Source: Riptortus pedestris (lineage: Eukaryota; Arthropoda; Insecta; Hemiptera; Alydidae). From it: DNA of 64,000 bases. Position numbers and translations under genes: made by a program. Below the pieces are notes generated by a model, which was not told the DNA's origin, did not search any database, and saw only the letters and a program-made list of their open reading frames with translations. This document shows positions 19,426 to 30,420 of this stretch, one piece after another (positions within the stretch are counted from its first letter, which is position 1; each line of letters opens with the position of its first letter). The DNA is taken from assembly GCA_019009955.1 (NCBI GenBank), contig CM032228.1, positions 209,720,501 to 209,784,500 on the forward strand. The letters run 5' to 3'.

Positions 19426-19545
19426 TTGAACGGATCTCATTTTCGTCATCTACTAGGTAGGATCGATGGACATTTGAAGAAAAATTTCAAAAATTCCGTC
19501 ATGAGTACAACCTCAATTGCTGATTTCCCTTAAGGGAAATCTTCT
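19155..19545 (-). repeat. Family A copy with both ends and internal (TA)n; middle deleted
   Basis: On the minus strand the 3' terminal block sits at 19155-19200 (GTCCGTCACTTAGGGGCTGC then GCAGATTTCCCACGTG). The body from 'cctctaaacgccc' to CTAGAGCGGTAAC follows, then (TA)n at 19362-19421. The other end block, GTTTTGAACGGATC to TTTCCCTTAAGGGAAA, lies at 19424-19540. The central ~300 bp of the full copies is missing. This copy shows that the terminal palindrome and the GTCCGTCACGCAGGGG block are opposite ends of one element. Confidence 0.85.
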
Positions 19546-19969
19546 AAAACCAGGATCCCAGATCCGAGGACTGCCGTGCTGGCCGACGCAACGTTGCCAG
19601 TGTCCCCCCCCCCACACTAGAAGTAAAATGCTTCAAATTGGCTGCAATAAACCCCTAAGTTTCCTTGTGCTCCTATTAAATAAAATAAAATGTTTTGTTG
19701 CACATTATTATCAGATGCATTTGAACGTTTTATCTCCATTCTAATACCCCAGTCAAAAATATGTCAGAGGAGAAAAATGAAGAGGTACATCTCTTTAAGA
19801 TGAACAATATCTATACAAGACCTATTAAATACAAATCTTTTGTATCCCTAATAGTTAGGGAAGAATTTTCAAATATTCTGGCCCACCATTTTTAATTCAA
19901 TTTCAATCAAAAGGAACGTGCGCTATTTGAGGTCGTACTCTTTACGCCATTATCAAAATATTTTTTCAA

Positions 19970-20016
19970 AAGTTCATTCGATCCTACCTAGGAGATGGCG
20001 AAAATGAGGTCAGTTC

Positions 20017-20085
<69 letters not shown>

Positions 20086-20335
20086 ACTGCTCTAGCGGTC
20101 GCAATTATTGTTTTATTGCTACCAAACCCAATATATAAGAGTCTCATGCCAAACTACAGATCAAGTTCGTTAACGGCTAAATTCGGACGAAGGGGGAGGG
20201 GTTTAGAGAAGGAGAATTATTTTGATTATTCCATATGTATGTGTTACTATACGTCGGATCGAAAAATTGTTTAGTACCAATCTTCTCTGATTAGAAGGTG
20301 TAATTACCTGCACTGCTGGAACTACTTAAATAGTT
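19970..20335 (+). repeat. Family A copy with (TA)n
   Basis: GATCCTACCTAGGAGATGGC precedes (TA)n (about 20024-20080), followed by GCTCTAGCGGTCGCAATTAT and the G-rich body. It is truncated after about 20335. Confidence 0.8.
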
Positions 20336-20339
20336 AGTC

Positions 20340-21405
20340 CATTCAAGCTTCTTATTCCATTGCATTTCTTACAAGTTACTTAAATTATAGCTTCCACTCA
20401 AGCACAGTCATGCTTATTATGAGTGACCATTGCACCACTTCCAGTAATAATTTTGGCATGGCTGTTAATATCAATCTTATTTTTATGTATTAATTTTTAA
20501 TTCTGTTGTTTGGTAGGTATCCTAATAGTTATCAAATTTTTATTTGGCTTTCGTTCATGAATAATGTTTATACGATATTAGTAAATTGTTTGTCAATTTT
20601 AAATGACCAATAGTTGTCGGGGTCAATATTAGTATTGTATAATGTGTCACCTAAGGTATGCAAATTTTATTTTATTCTTTATTATGTTTTATGTGTTTTC
20701 GTTGACTAACTAGGATTAGTATTCACTTCAAGTACCTTTGGAAAAATTGCCACGAGGATGACCTTATTACTTGTTTCCTCATAAAAGAAATATTCAAAAC
20801 TTTTGCTTAAACATTTTTTTTTTTTTTCGATTTCCAAACTTAATTTCCATACAATTCATGTTTTTCTTTCTGAAATGGCCAAGCAAAGTTTTGGGTCATT
20901 TGGAATGCAATGACTGCATAATAGAAAACCCGTATTTAGTACTACTATACAATGATGAAGGCATTGTTATTTCGTGGATATAGTGCAGTATTTGATAATT
21001 AATTAACACTAATAGCAGTTCAGTGTTAATTCAACGTTCATTTTAATTACAAACTTAATGAGAAATGTCAGTGTTGAGAGTGAAATGCTCTGCCTCTCGG
21101 CTTGTTTCGCTATAGTTGTCCCACTAATAATCTTATTGATCCTAACTTCCATACCCGCACTCACTTCTTGACTGCGTGGTAATTTAAATCTATATAACTG
21201 TAGAGTGTGAAAGGGGGGGGGCGTTCAATCTAATTAGTTGATATAGTTTTTTTTTTCCATATATTTATTATTTGATATTAGAACTATATAGAATATTTTT
21301 AGTTCTAACTGATATCTAACCGAAGAAATAATAAGACCGTACTATTTTATCTGTATCTTAATAGCTGTTGTACCATTCATCTCGAAGGCCGGTCACATTT
21401 ATACA
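20340..21405. other. AT-rich intergenic DNA, nothing recognised
   Basis: I see no family blocks or coding similarity here. It includes T-runs and a G-run of about nine near 21212. Confidence 0.4.
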
Positions 21406-21407
21406 AT

Positions 21408-21640
21408 TACTAGCTAAGGTACCCGGCTTCGCCCGAGAAATCATTTGAGGCTGAATGATAATGGTATTTTTGGGGGGGCTTTACTTTGCCCAGTATATTT
21501 ACTTTTCCCCTTCTCAATGCTTAGGATATACACACGAGTACCCTGCGTGCTGGGGATATGTTAATAATAAAAGTGTTTGTAATGTACTTAATTCTACAAA
21601 ATACACAATATTTGTATATTACCCGTTTCCTGTGCATGTA

Positions 21641-21688
<48 letters not shown>

Positions 21689-22375
21689 AATCATAGATTA
21701 TCATATTATTATAGTCAAAAATACGGAGTTTCGTTGATTTCGATATTGTATTTTGCGTCCTATAACCTTGTTGACCCCTTCTGTAGTTTTTCGTGTATGC
21801 CTCATTCAAACTTCGTTATACGGCAAAAGTTTATATATCGAAAGTTACTTTAAATAACAAAACAAACAACTTTTGTTATATGCACGTTTGTAGAAAAATG
21901 AATATGTTACGAAATATCGCGATTTTATATATCAGACCTCCCTTATAACCCCCTATCCTGTTCATACCTCGAAATTTTAATGTAGCTTATAATCAGGGAG
22001 GTGTTATTACCAAATCACATACGGAGTTTCATTTAGATCGGTTGAGTCTTTTGTGCCAAATAAAATTGTTGTTTTATAGTTTTTGTCGTATAACTCATTT
22101 ATACTTCGGCATACGACAAAAGTGTATATAACAAAAGTGTCTTTAAATAACAAAATAAACAACTTTTGTTATGTGCACGTTTGCCTAAAAACAAATAAAA
22201 AATTAAATATCGCTATTTTTAATTTCCGGCCTACCTTATAACCCCCAATCCTGTTTGTCTTAAAGAATATTAATATAGCCTAATATCTAAGTTATGTTAG
22301 TAGTAATATACATACCAAGTTTCATAAAATTCGGTTCAGTCGTTTATGCGTGAAAAGGTAACAAACATATTTGAA
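21408..22375 (+). repeat. Family B, near full-length reference copy (~965 bp)
   Basis: The head TAGCTAAGGTACCCGGCTTC plus GCCCGAGAAATC contains a short GC inverted repeat. It is followed by GAGGCTGAATGATAATGG, an internal (TA)n (21640-21681) and two ~270 bp units. The 3' end is 'accaagtttcataaaattcg' then CGTTTATGCGTGAAAAGGTA and ACAAAC. The short frames in it are accidental and are disrupted in other copies. Confidence 0.8.
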
Positions 22376-22669
22376 GAAGATTTACATACATTTTATGTGT
22401 TCTTATTGTCACAATTTTTGTTTGATAGTTATATAATTAGAATCATGATTAACTAAACACCAAGTTCATTAATGACTGAAATATGACCATGAGATAATTT
22501 ACAGACATTGTAAATTGCCACAGACGTTCCTGTTATGAGATGTATCGGAAAATGTTATCTAAGCAATCTTATTTATAAAATAATTTTCTACATCTCAAGT
22601 TCTATACATCTTTTACTAACTCTAATTTTAGCTGGGTATTTTGTATTTTTCTGTTACTATATTTTTGTT

Positions 22670-22777
22670 AAGGAATTCAGCTATTGAGGTTGTGCCCAAT
22701 TTTCAACAAATTTCTTGAAATGTCCATTGATCCAAACCAAAAGATGACGAAAATGAAGTCCAATCCAATTTTATATT

Positions 22778-22865
<88 letters not shown>

Positions 22866-23268
22866 CAATTGTCTGTTAACACTAACAGTCAGTTTTGTTT
22901 TTGGTCATTGCCAAACTTGATATTTAACCGTTCATTAAACATCAAAGTTCATAATCGTTAATGGCTAAGAGGGTGGGAGGGTAGTTAAGGGAGGGGGGAA
23001 TCGAAAATCGAGTCGTATTGGGAAATGTTACAGAATCAATCTTGTTAAGCTATTGATGCACTACAATTTTTGTTCTATAAATGTTTTCATATCTGAAATA
23101 TTAAGCGAGTTATTCGTACAAATTTTTCAGCCTTCAGTAAATCCTCACTTCTGCTTACCTGATTTTAATTTAGAAATGGAAATATATTGGGACAAAACAT
23201 CAAAAGTGTGTTATTCCAGCATGTCGGGAACCTGCTTAGATTATGCAGCCCCTGTGTGATGGACTTAC
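22670..23268 (+). repeat. Family A full-length copy with (TG)n(TA)n
   Basis: It starts at 'ggaattcagctattgaggtt', has CATTGATCC and AAGATGACGAAAATGAAG, then (TG)n (22781-22818) and (TA)n (22819-22855). The body follows, ending in GCTTAGATTATGCAGCCCCT and GTGTGATGGACTT. Total length is about 600 bp. The microsatellite lies exactly where other copies carry (TA)n. Confidence 0.85.
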
Positions 23269-23444
23269 TAATAGAATTTTTTTGAAAGGAGGCAGAGAAC
23301 AGTTAATGGATTTAACTAGAAGCTAAAATATACCCCCACCCCCTCTAATAACTATGTACTGATAATCACTATTCATAGACTTCGTGTGTGATAGGTTTTG
23401 ATGGTGTAATTTACATTTGTTTTTCTATACACATTTTACTGGAT

Positions 23445-23633
23445 TTATGGATGGACGGACGGACGGACGGATAGATGGACGGACAGACGGATAGATGGAC
23501 AGATGGATAGATGGATAGATGGATAGATGGATAGATGGATAGATGGATAGATGGATAGATGGATAGATGGATAGATGGATAGATGGATAGATGGATAGAT
23601 GGATAGATGGATAGATGGATAGATGGATAGATG

Positions 23634-23669
<36 letters not shown>

Positions 23670-23690
23670 TATAGATAGATAGATAAATAG
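23445..23690 (+). repeat. GGAT/AGAT tetranucleotide microsatellite
   Basis: About 240 bp. It begins with GGAC units, then an 8 bp GGATAGAT higher-order unit repeated many times, then pure GATA at 23640-23685. It precedes a family A body in the usual microsatellite position. The long minus-strand frame here is only repeat translation. Confidence 0.95.
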
Positions 23691-24110
23691 ATATCTTAAA
23701 CACCTTCCAAAGGGGGGGGGGAGAAAGAAAGATTTTTCGTATCTTGAATCGAAAGTATATATTTAGTCCACACCATACTCGATATTTAACCTTATCATTC
23801 AACATTAAAGATCATGTTAGCTACTGGCTGAAAGAAATTTGAAAATTTAAAATATTTCTATTATGAGTCTGATCGAAAGTGTTATAGAACCAATCTTGAT
23901 AAACTATTGACGGTGCTCAAGAATGGTCGTTTTATACATTCGTTTGTAATCCAAATAAAAAATGAGTTACTCGTGCTTTCTTGTTTTCAGTCTTCAGTAA
24001 ACTCTAAATTTTTATTTAGAATTAGTGAGTTGAGATCGCTGGAGAGTCCCACCAGCACGTGGGAATTTTTCTTAACTTACGCAGCCCCTGCGTAACGAAC
24101 TCTTTTTCTG
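23690..24110 (+). repeat. Family A copy following the GATA tract
   Basis: It has CTCGATATTTAACCTTATCA, then 'aaagatcatgtta', 'accaatcttgataaactatt', 'tttcagtcttcagtaaac', and the terminal block CACGTGGGAATTTTTCTTAA and TACGCAGCCCCTGCGTAACG. Confidence 0.75.
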
Positions 24111-24944
24111 TAATCCATTTCTTTTCAATACTCTTCATCATTTGAATGCATCAGTCAGCTGTTGGGTATTGTACCAATTGTATCTAATTTAACAATCGAG
24201 TTAGTTAACGAACGTATAGAAAGCAGTTGTTGAACATTACCTAAATGTTTAACATGATAGTTCTCGTAACATTTTTTTGATCCGACTCATAATAACGGAC
24301 ATATTTTGTATTCTCCACGTATAAAAAAACGGTGCGATATCTTCCATGGAAGAATCATCGGCCCACATTTTTTGATAAAATATTAAATGGTACAGAGTTC
24401 AACCGCTTCCAAAATAAATAATTTCTAAATTAAATGAAAGACATACCCCTGATGCAATGAAATGAAATATAGCTGCCGCTAGACGGATGTCCTTCCCACT
24501 TCTCAATTCCTACTCGATCGACAATAAAAGACCTTTTTTTCCCCAACGCAGTATCGGTAACAGATTGCACAATGAGAGGCCACACAGGTCACGTGATCTG
24601 ACAGAAATGGATTATATTCTATGGGGGGAGGGTCAAAGGCATCTCTAGGAATAGGTCGCAGAATATAAATATATTAATATATTGAAGACATGAAAAATAA
24701 AATTAGATTGGCAATAAATTCAATTTCAGTAGCACAAATACACAGTGCCAAAAGGGATTTCAGATGCCGTCCTTTGAAGTGCGTAAATGACGCATTTTTG
24801 AACATTTGTAACTACTAGCTGTAAGCTTTGTGGTACAAAGAAAAAACTAATTTTTATTTTTTTGCATGAAACTAAGCAGGTGGAAAAATGTATTCCTTTT
24901 AAAAATAACTAACTACTACATATGTAATTAGTTAAGAATAAACT

Positions 24945-25482
24945 AACTTTAGGGATCGATAGAGGATCGAAAAACTGAAACAAAAAGTCCTCTGGCATAT
25001 GCCTCGTTTTCGCTTCGTTTTCGCTTAGTTTTTTTTTCTCACTAAGGTAGACCCATATAAAAACTGAAACATTTATGTTTTCCAAGTAAGAATATTTAAT
25101 TAATTTTCTAAATTTTTAATCTTTTTTTATGTTTTAATCTTCAGTTATTGTTCATAATGTTATCTACTTTAAATAGGTAATTTTTTTTTATACTATGAAT
25201 ATTTGAATAAAAAAGTATTTATTATTTTTTCTTAATAAAAAATAATTTTTTTTTCAATTACCTTTCTGTTAGTATAAGATTAGAATACAATAATTGTATT
25301 GGAATAACATTTATTGCTAAAATTCATTCAAGGAATAAAATCCGCTCTTCCATTGGCCTTAACTAGTTTTTGCACAACTATTTTCAGTTTTTTGTGATTT
25401 TCTCAAAAACGAAGCGAAAACGAGGCATATGCCAGAGGACTTTTTTTCTTAGTTTTTCGATCCTCTATCGATCCCTGAAGTT
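24945..25482. mobile_element. MITE-like foldback with ~80 bp terminal inverted repeats
   Basis: The left end AACTTTAGGGATCGATAGAG and the right end match as complements over about 80 bp, including GTCCTCTGGCATATGCCTCG and CGCTTCGTTTTCGC. Mismatches are few. The ~370 bp interior is AT-rich and non-coding. The boundary is ambiguous by a few bases, so no target duplication is assigned and the superfamily is unknown. Confidence 0.8.
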
Positions 25483-25830
25483 TGGCCGTTTGGTTTGGGG
25501 ACACCTTGTATATATATATATATATATATATATATACTAATTTGTCACAGATCCAATTTTAGCAGATTTCCCTTAAATTAAAAAAAAAAATAATAAAAAA
25601 AAACGAAGGTACTATATCTACATTATTTTGAGTCAAGAAAAATGTGATATTTAACAATCTTTTTTGCAAATTTAATTTGGTTTTTTTTTTAATTTTTTCT
25701 CTAATTTGTATATGCTTTTTTTTAGCTTTCAGGCTTCAGTAAACATCCTCTACCACTAATGCTATTTTCTCTAGTAAATCTGTTTAGTTTACGCAGCCCT
25801 TGCGTGAGGGTCTATTTAAATTTGTCTTAA
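25483..25830 (+). repeat. Family A-related fragments with (TA)n
   Basis: It contains a (TA)n tract (25507-25536), TAGCAGATTTCCCTT, then 'tcaggcttcagtaaac' and the terminal block 'gtttagtttacgcagccctt'. The pieces are rearranged. Confidence 0.5.
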
Positions 25831-26870
25831 CACAGACATGCTTAATTTCCAACCTGGGAGTGGACCATTTAAAGCAGTTTCGTCGTTATGAAAAGGCCAA
25901 GCCCTATAGTTGAAACCATTGGGTTTATTCCGAAACCAAAAAAATTACATTATGTGTCTACTTGGTCCCCCCAAATCACTTACCTTTATATATATTAGTG
26001 ATAAAATTGTGTATTATGATTTTATAATAAGTTTCACATTTCTTTTTCCCACGTGGATTGGCACAGAAACTCCAGAAGAAGTTGGGCATAAAAAAAATAC
26101 ATTTTGATAGGACTAATTGAACCAAGTGAGAAACTAAAGTATATATCCTAAGTGCTAGGCACCTAAGAAAAACTTAGGGACTGCTTTTATATTATGGTAA
26201 TATTTTTTAGTTTGGCCCTTAACTTGTAGCTTTTAAGTATACTTCAGTGGTCAAAACATTACCATAAAAATTAACCCCGAATTAAAAATAACCCCGAAAG
26301 GAGCGTTTAAAAAATTAAAATACACAAAATGGGTTAAGGGGTAAAAAAGTTGACAATTTACATATATAAATATGGGTCGAGGAGACACAGAGGTAGGATG
26401 ATGGGCCGTGACCCGAGAAGGGCAGCGAGGTGTGTAGTTAACGCCTCATGGATCCGAGCGAAATTAGAACATCCCTCTATATCGCCCTCTCTACCCTTCG
26501 CTTCTCTCTTAAAGCTTCTCTATTAATTAGAAAAAAAAATGGGGGGGGCGAGATGGGAGGCGAAGGAAAATAGAAGGGAATAAAAGGAAAACTACTAGGA
26601 AAAAGTAGAAAAAACAGACACGAGGAGGAAATACCTTTGTCTCTCAGGAACAATATAGAAATAGAGAATAACTACAGTCTGAGCTCTATTTGGAGTTATC
26701 ATGGATAGTTTTTGTACGAAAAATCACTTTGTTTTATTTTTGGTTGATATATTAAGGGATTATAACGGAATCCCGTGTGTTCAGGTCTAGGAAAAATCAC
26801 TGCTAAATAATATCTAGTGTACATTCCTTTACTTTGAAGCAGCTCTAGTACGAAGCCGTTAATTTAGGAT
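25831..26870. other. No recognised gene or repeat
   Basis: Mixed AT-rich DNA with a GC-richer part at about 26360-26530 and a G-run near 26541. I found no frame with recognisable similarity. Confidence 0.4.
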
Positions 26871-26871
26871 A

Positions 26872-27245
26872 GTTTATTTATTAACGTCCCCTTTTTGCAA
26901 CTAAGGCTAATTGGGAAGAGTTATCTACAGGTTACCACCCTTTTCTAGCCAGAGTGGGACTGAGGATGTTATTTAATGAATTTCCTTACTAAATAATTTC
27001 CTTTGCCCAGGCGAGAATCGAACTAGCCACTCTAGGTTTGACCATGTGAGATTAAGGTCAATGCTTCTATCAATCTACAAAGTTTCATCGCTTTTTACCC
27101 ATGGGTGGGACTAAGGATTTTATGTAATGAGTCCGTCACTATATAATTTCCAATTGCCCATGTGAGAACCAAACTCAAGACTCCTGGTTGAACCAAGAGA
27201 TCTTAAGACCAACGCTTTAACTCACATGGCCAACCTGAGCCCCGA
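26872..27245 (-). repeat. Two SINE copies joined head-on in the same orientation
   Basis: The first copy (26872-27068) has the 3' body from TTTATTAACGTCCCC to the B-box complement at 27013-27023. It breaks in the A-box half, and a second copy (27072-27245) takes over with a CCATGTGA head and GGGGCTCAGGTTGGCC. This suggests insertion of, or recombination between, two SINEs. Confidence 0.8.
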
Positions 27246-27306
27246 AGCTGTTATCACCGCCATCCACATATTATACAGGTACAACATTACTATTTTGCTA
27301 AAAGGG

Positions 27307-27520
27307 CTCAGATTGACCATATGTGTTAAGAAGCTGGTCTAATTCTCTCTTGGTACAAACAGGAGTCTTGACTCAGTTCTCACATGGGCGATTGGAAATT
27401 ATATAGTGACGAACTCATTACATAAAATCCTTAGTCCCGCCCCTGGGTAGAAAGCGATGAAACTTTGTAGATAACCCGTCCCAATTAGCATTAGTTGCAT
27501 GATGTGGATGCTCAAAAAAT
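27307..27520 (+). repeat. SINE copy in opposite orientation, part of an inverted repeat
   Basis: The + strand copy begins AGGGCTCAGATTGACCATAT and ends near TAGCATTAGTTGCATGATGT. It carries the variant 'agaaagcgatgaaactttgt', shared only with the copy at 27072-27245. Confidence 0.85.
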
Positions 27521-27884
27521 AACTGGTTTAAATAGTGGATAACGAAAGATATTTGAAATGCTAAATCTGTTGGCATTATTTCACAAAATCCTTTGGCACT
27601 ATGAGTAATTAACAGCCGAAATTACAATTTTAGGTACTGTCAAATAGAGATTTAAGAATTATGTTGTTGTTGTATAGGGTTTAAGGGCGAAAAACTACCA
27701 GGTTATCATATTTAATCCTGTAATATTTATAAATCACATTTTGGTATCCTCATCCATATCGCCATTTTAACAATATAAACGAGGATACAAACAATTGCAC
27801 TTTAAATTTCTTTGTATAAACTCGTGTTTTTTACAAAATTAAACAATTTATGGAGTTCTTTCGGGTCATCTCCAAGGGCCACTT

Positions 27885-28427
27885 CTATACTATTGGAGAT
27901 ATTGCATTGCATATTGCATCTGTATACTTATGGCATTCCATTAATATGTGATATATAGTCAGTTCTGTGTTACATTTCTCACAAATCGGGGGTTGATCTT
28001 TTGTCATAAGATAGCCATGCGTAAGTCGTGTGTGCCCAATTCGGAGTCTTCCTAATACAACTTCATCTCTTCTGTTGTCTCTTGTCGAATATTTCCATGG
28101 ACGGATGGTGGTTTTAATAGTCTTTAGTTTATTGTTCTGGATTTCATTCCACATGTGTTGCCAGTTTTTATTAATTTCTTCTTTGAGTGGTTGGTAGAGT
28201 TCTGCAGATGTAATTGTTGTTGAGGTGATGGAGTCGAGTTGATGGGCTTCTCTGGCTGCTAAATCAGCTTTTTCGTTTCCATCTATTCCCACGTGGCTTG
28301 GAATCCACATGAAGTAGACGGCCCTTTTTAGCTCTCGGAGCATTTGTATTTGATTTTGTATTTTTTTTACTATTGGGTTGTTTGTGAATACATCTTTGAT
28401 ACTCAACCATTTAAGAATTAAAATCAT
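27885..28427 (-). pseudogene. RNase H and C-terminal zinc-knuckle region of a LINE
   Basis: A 180-codon uninterrupted frame on the minus strand contains FMWIPSHVGIDGNEKADLAA, the later RNase H motifs, then VVLGRLRIGHTRLTHGYLM and CEKCNTELTIYHILMEC. The last is the typical Cys/His C-terminus of RNase H-bearing non-LTR elements. It is cut upstream by a (TA)n tract at 28434-28497, so the RT and first half of RNase H are missing. The open frame suggests a fairly young insertion. Confidence 0.85.
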
Positions 28428-28429
28428 TT

Positions 28430-28433
<4 letters not shown>

Positions 28434-28497
<64 letters not shown>
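28434..28497. repeat. (TA)n microsatellite
   Basis: About 62 bases of uninterrupted TA at the 5' break of the LINE fragment. Confidence 0.95.
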
Positions 28498-28500
<3 letters not shown>

Positions 28501-28576
28501 TGTCGTATTATATTTTCTGAGCCACGTTAAGAAAAACACGGAAACAATTAAATAGTTTCTCATAGATTTGTGTTTG

Positions 28577-28585
<9 letters not shown>

Positions 28586-28644
<59 letters not shown>

Positions 28645-28660
28645 TGTGTGTGTGAGTGTG

Positions 28661-28695
<35 letters not shown>

Positions 28696-28700
28696 GTGTG

Positions 28701-28746
<46 letters not shown>

Positions 28747-28750
28747 TGTG

Positions 28751-28812
<62 letters not shown>

Positions 28813-28934
28813 TGTGAGTGTGTGTGTGTGTGTGAGAGAGAGAGAGTGTGAGTGTGAGTGTGTGTGTGAGAGTGTGTGTGTGTTTGAGAGTGTGTGTGTG
28901 TGAGTGTGAGTGAGTGTGTGTGTGTGTGAGTGTG

Positions 28935-28968
<34 letters not shown>

Positions 28969-28970
28969 TT
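28586..28970. repeat. Long (TG)n tract with TGAG interruptions
   Basis: About 385 bases of TG on the + strand with TGAGTG and GAGAGA interruptions in groups. Frames reading through it in either direction are translation of the repeat, not genes. Confidence 0.97.
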
Positions 28971-29437
28971 CATATACATATTTCTCCTGCGCATAAGTAA
29001 AATGGAAATAATCTTAAAGATTAGTCTGCTTTACTTATGACATTTTTGGATTACAATAAAGTTTATATTTTATACAAAGGTGTGCGCGTTTGTGAATGTG
29101 TGTGTATATACATTATACGAATTAAAATTATTGAGTCTGTTGGAAATCCACGAGATGGTATTATTTATATTATGTGAGATGTGATCTTATTCCCACTCGG
29201 GAAGAAAATGGATGCTTGCTTTTTCTTCACTTTATGAGTTTTATTATCATTTCAGTACAGTTATGAATGTTCAATTTCATTGCTTTAATGTTCTTTTTTA
29301 TGGAAAAGCCATAAAATCCTCCATTAATTATCCAGTCCATTCACCTTCTTCTTTCTGCAAATTAAGTGTTTATTTTAAATTATATATTTACTGTATTTTT
29401 TCTTTCATTCAAAATTTATTAAATCTGTTTTATATAA

Positions 29438-29438
<1 letters not shown>

Positions 29439-29490
<52 letters not shown>
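29439..29490. repeat. (TA)n microsatellite, left flank of family B copy
   Basis: About 50 bases of TA, ending in CACACACACA immediately before the family B head at 29504. Confidence 0.95.
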
Positions 29491-29500
<10 letters not shown>

Positions 29501-29503
29501 TAT

Positions 29504-30358
29504 ACTAGCTCAGATACCCGGCTTCGCCCGGGAATTGATTTTATGCTGAATAGTGATGGTATTTTTTTGGCAAGGCTTTACATTGCACAATATTTTGACA
29601 TTTACCCGTCCCAGTGTTTAGGGTTAATACCCGTTGTTGGCGTTTGTTAATAACAAAATTAATTTTTTATGTAAGTCTTCACTGTCCTCCAAATTATCAC
29701 ACTTCTCGTCTCCTGTGCATTATGCATAGATTTCTGTTATTAAGGACAAAATATTAACATAGATTTGAATTAATTTTTCCAGGTGAGGTACCTCATAGTT
29801 CAAAATGGAATGAATTGTTGAGTATATCAATATTTCTACGCAAATTACTTGCTCCACACATTGTTCCTGGAGAAATGTATAAAACAAAAGTTAATCTAAA
29901 TAACAAAGTAAACAACTTTTGTTATGTGCACGTTTCCCTAAAAACAAATAGAAAATTAAATATCGCGAATTTTTTATTCAGGCCTCCATTATAACCCCCA
30001 CTCCCGTTCGAACCTAAAAAATTTAATATTGCTTATAATCATGAAAGAATTAATGCTAAATCACATACCGAGTTTTCTTAAGCTCGGTTCAATCGTTAGT
30101 GCCCAATAAAATTGTTGGCTCCCACTTTACTTTTTTAGTGTATCTCTCTTTTATACTTCTTGTACGACAAAAGCAAATATAACAAAATTTACTATAAATT
30201 ACAACTTTTAACCTGTGCATATTTGCCGAAAAACAAATAGGACACGAAATATCCCCCCACTCCTGCTCCATCTGCCGTGCTTATTTGTGACGCTAAACCA
30301 TCCAGATCGTCACCCGAACGCGTACAACAAAATTCATTCAAATCGGTCCAGCCGTAAA

Positions 30359-30360
<2 letters not shown>
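29504..30360 (+). repeat. Family B copy bounded by (TA)n on both sides
   Basis: The head is TAGCTCAGATACCCGGCTTC with GCCCGGGAATTG. Internal units with AACAACTTTTGTTATGTGCA follow, and the 3' end is ATTCATTCAAATCGGTCCAG and CCGTAAATATT. A (TA)n tract at 30361-30414 follows directly. Confidence 0.8.

Positions 30361-30414
<54 letters not shown>
30361..30414. repeat. (TA)n microsatellite, right flank of family B copy
   Basis: About 54 bases of TA directly after the family B 3' end. Confidence 0.95.

Positions 30415-30419
<5 letters not shown>

Positions 30420-30420
<1 letters not shown>

Noticed and set aside
23425..23805. 126-codon minus frame rich in SIYLSIYP
   Set aside because: It is translation of the GGAT/GATA microsatellite, not a protein gene.
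28560..28994. Long frames on both strands (His-Thr and Cys-Val repeats)
   Set aside because: Both come from the TG tract; no start context, domain or splice signal.
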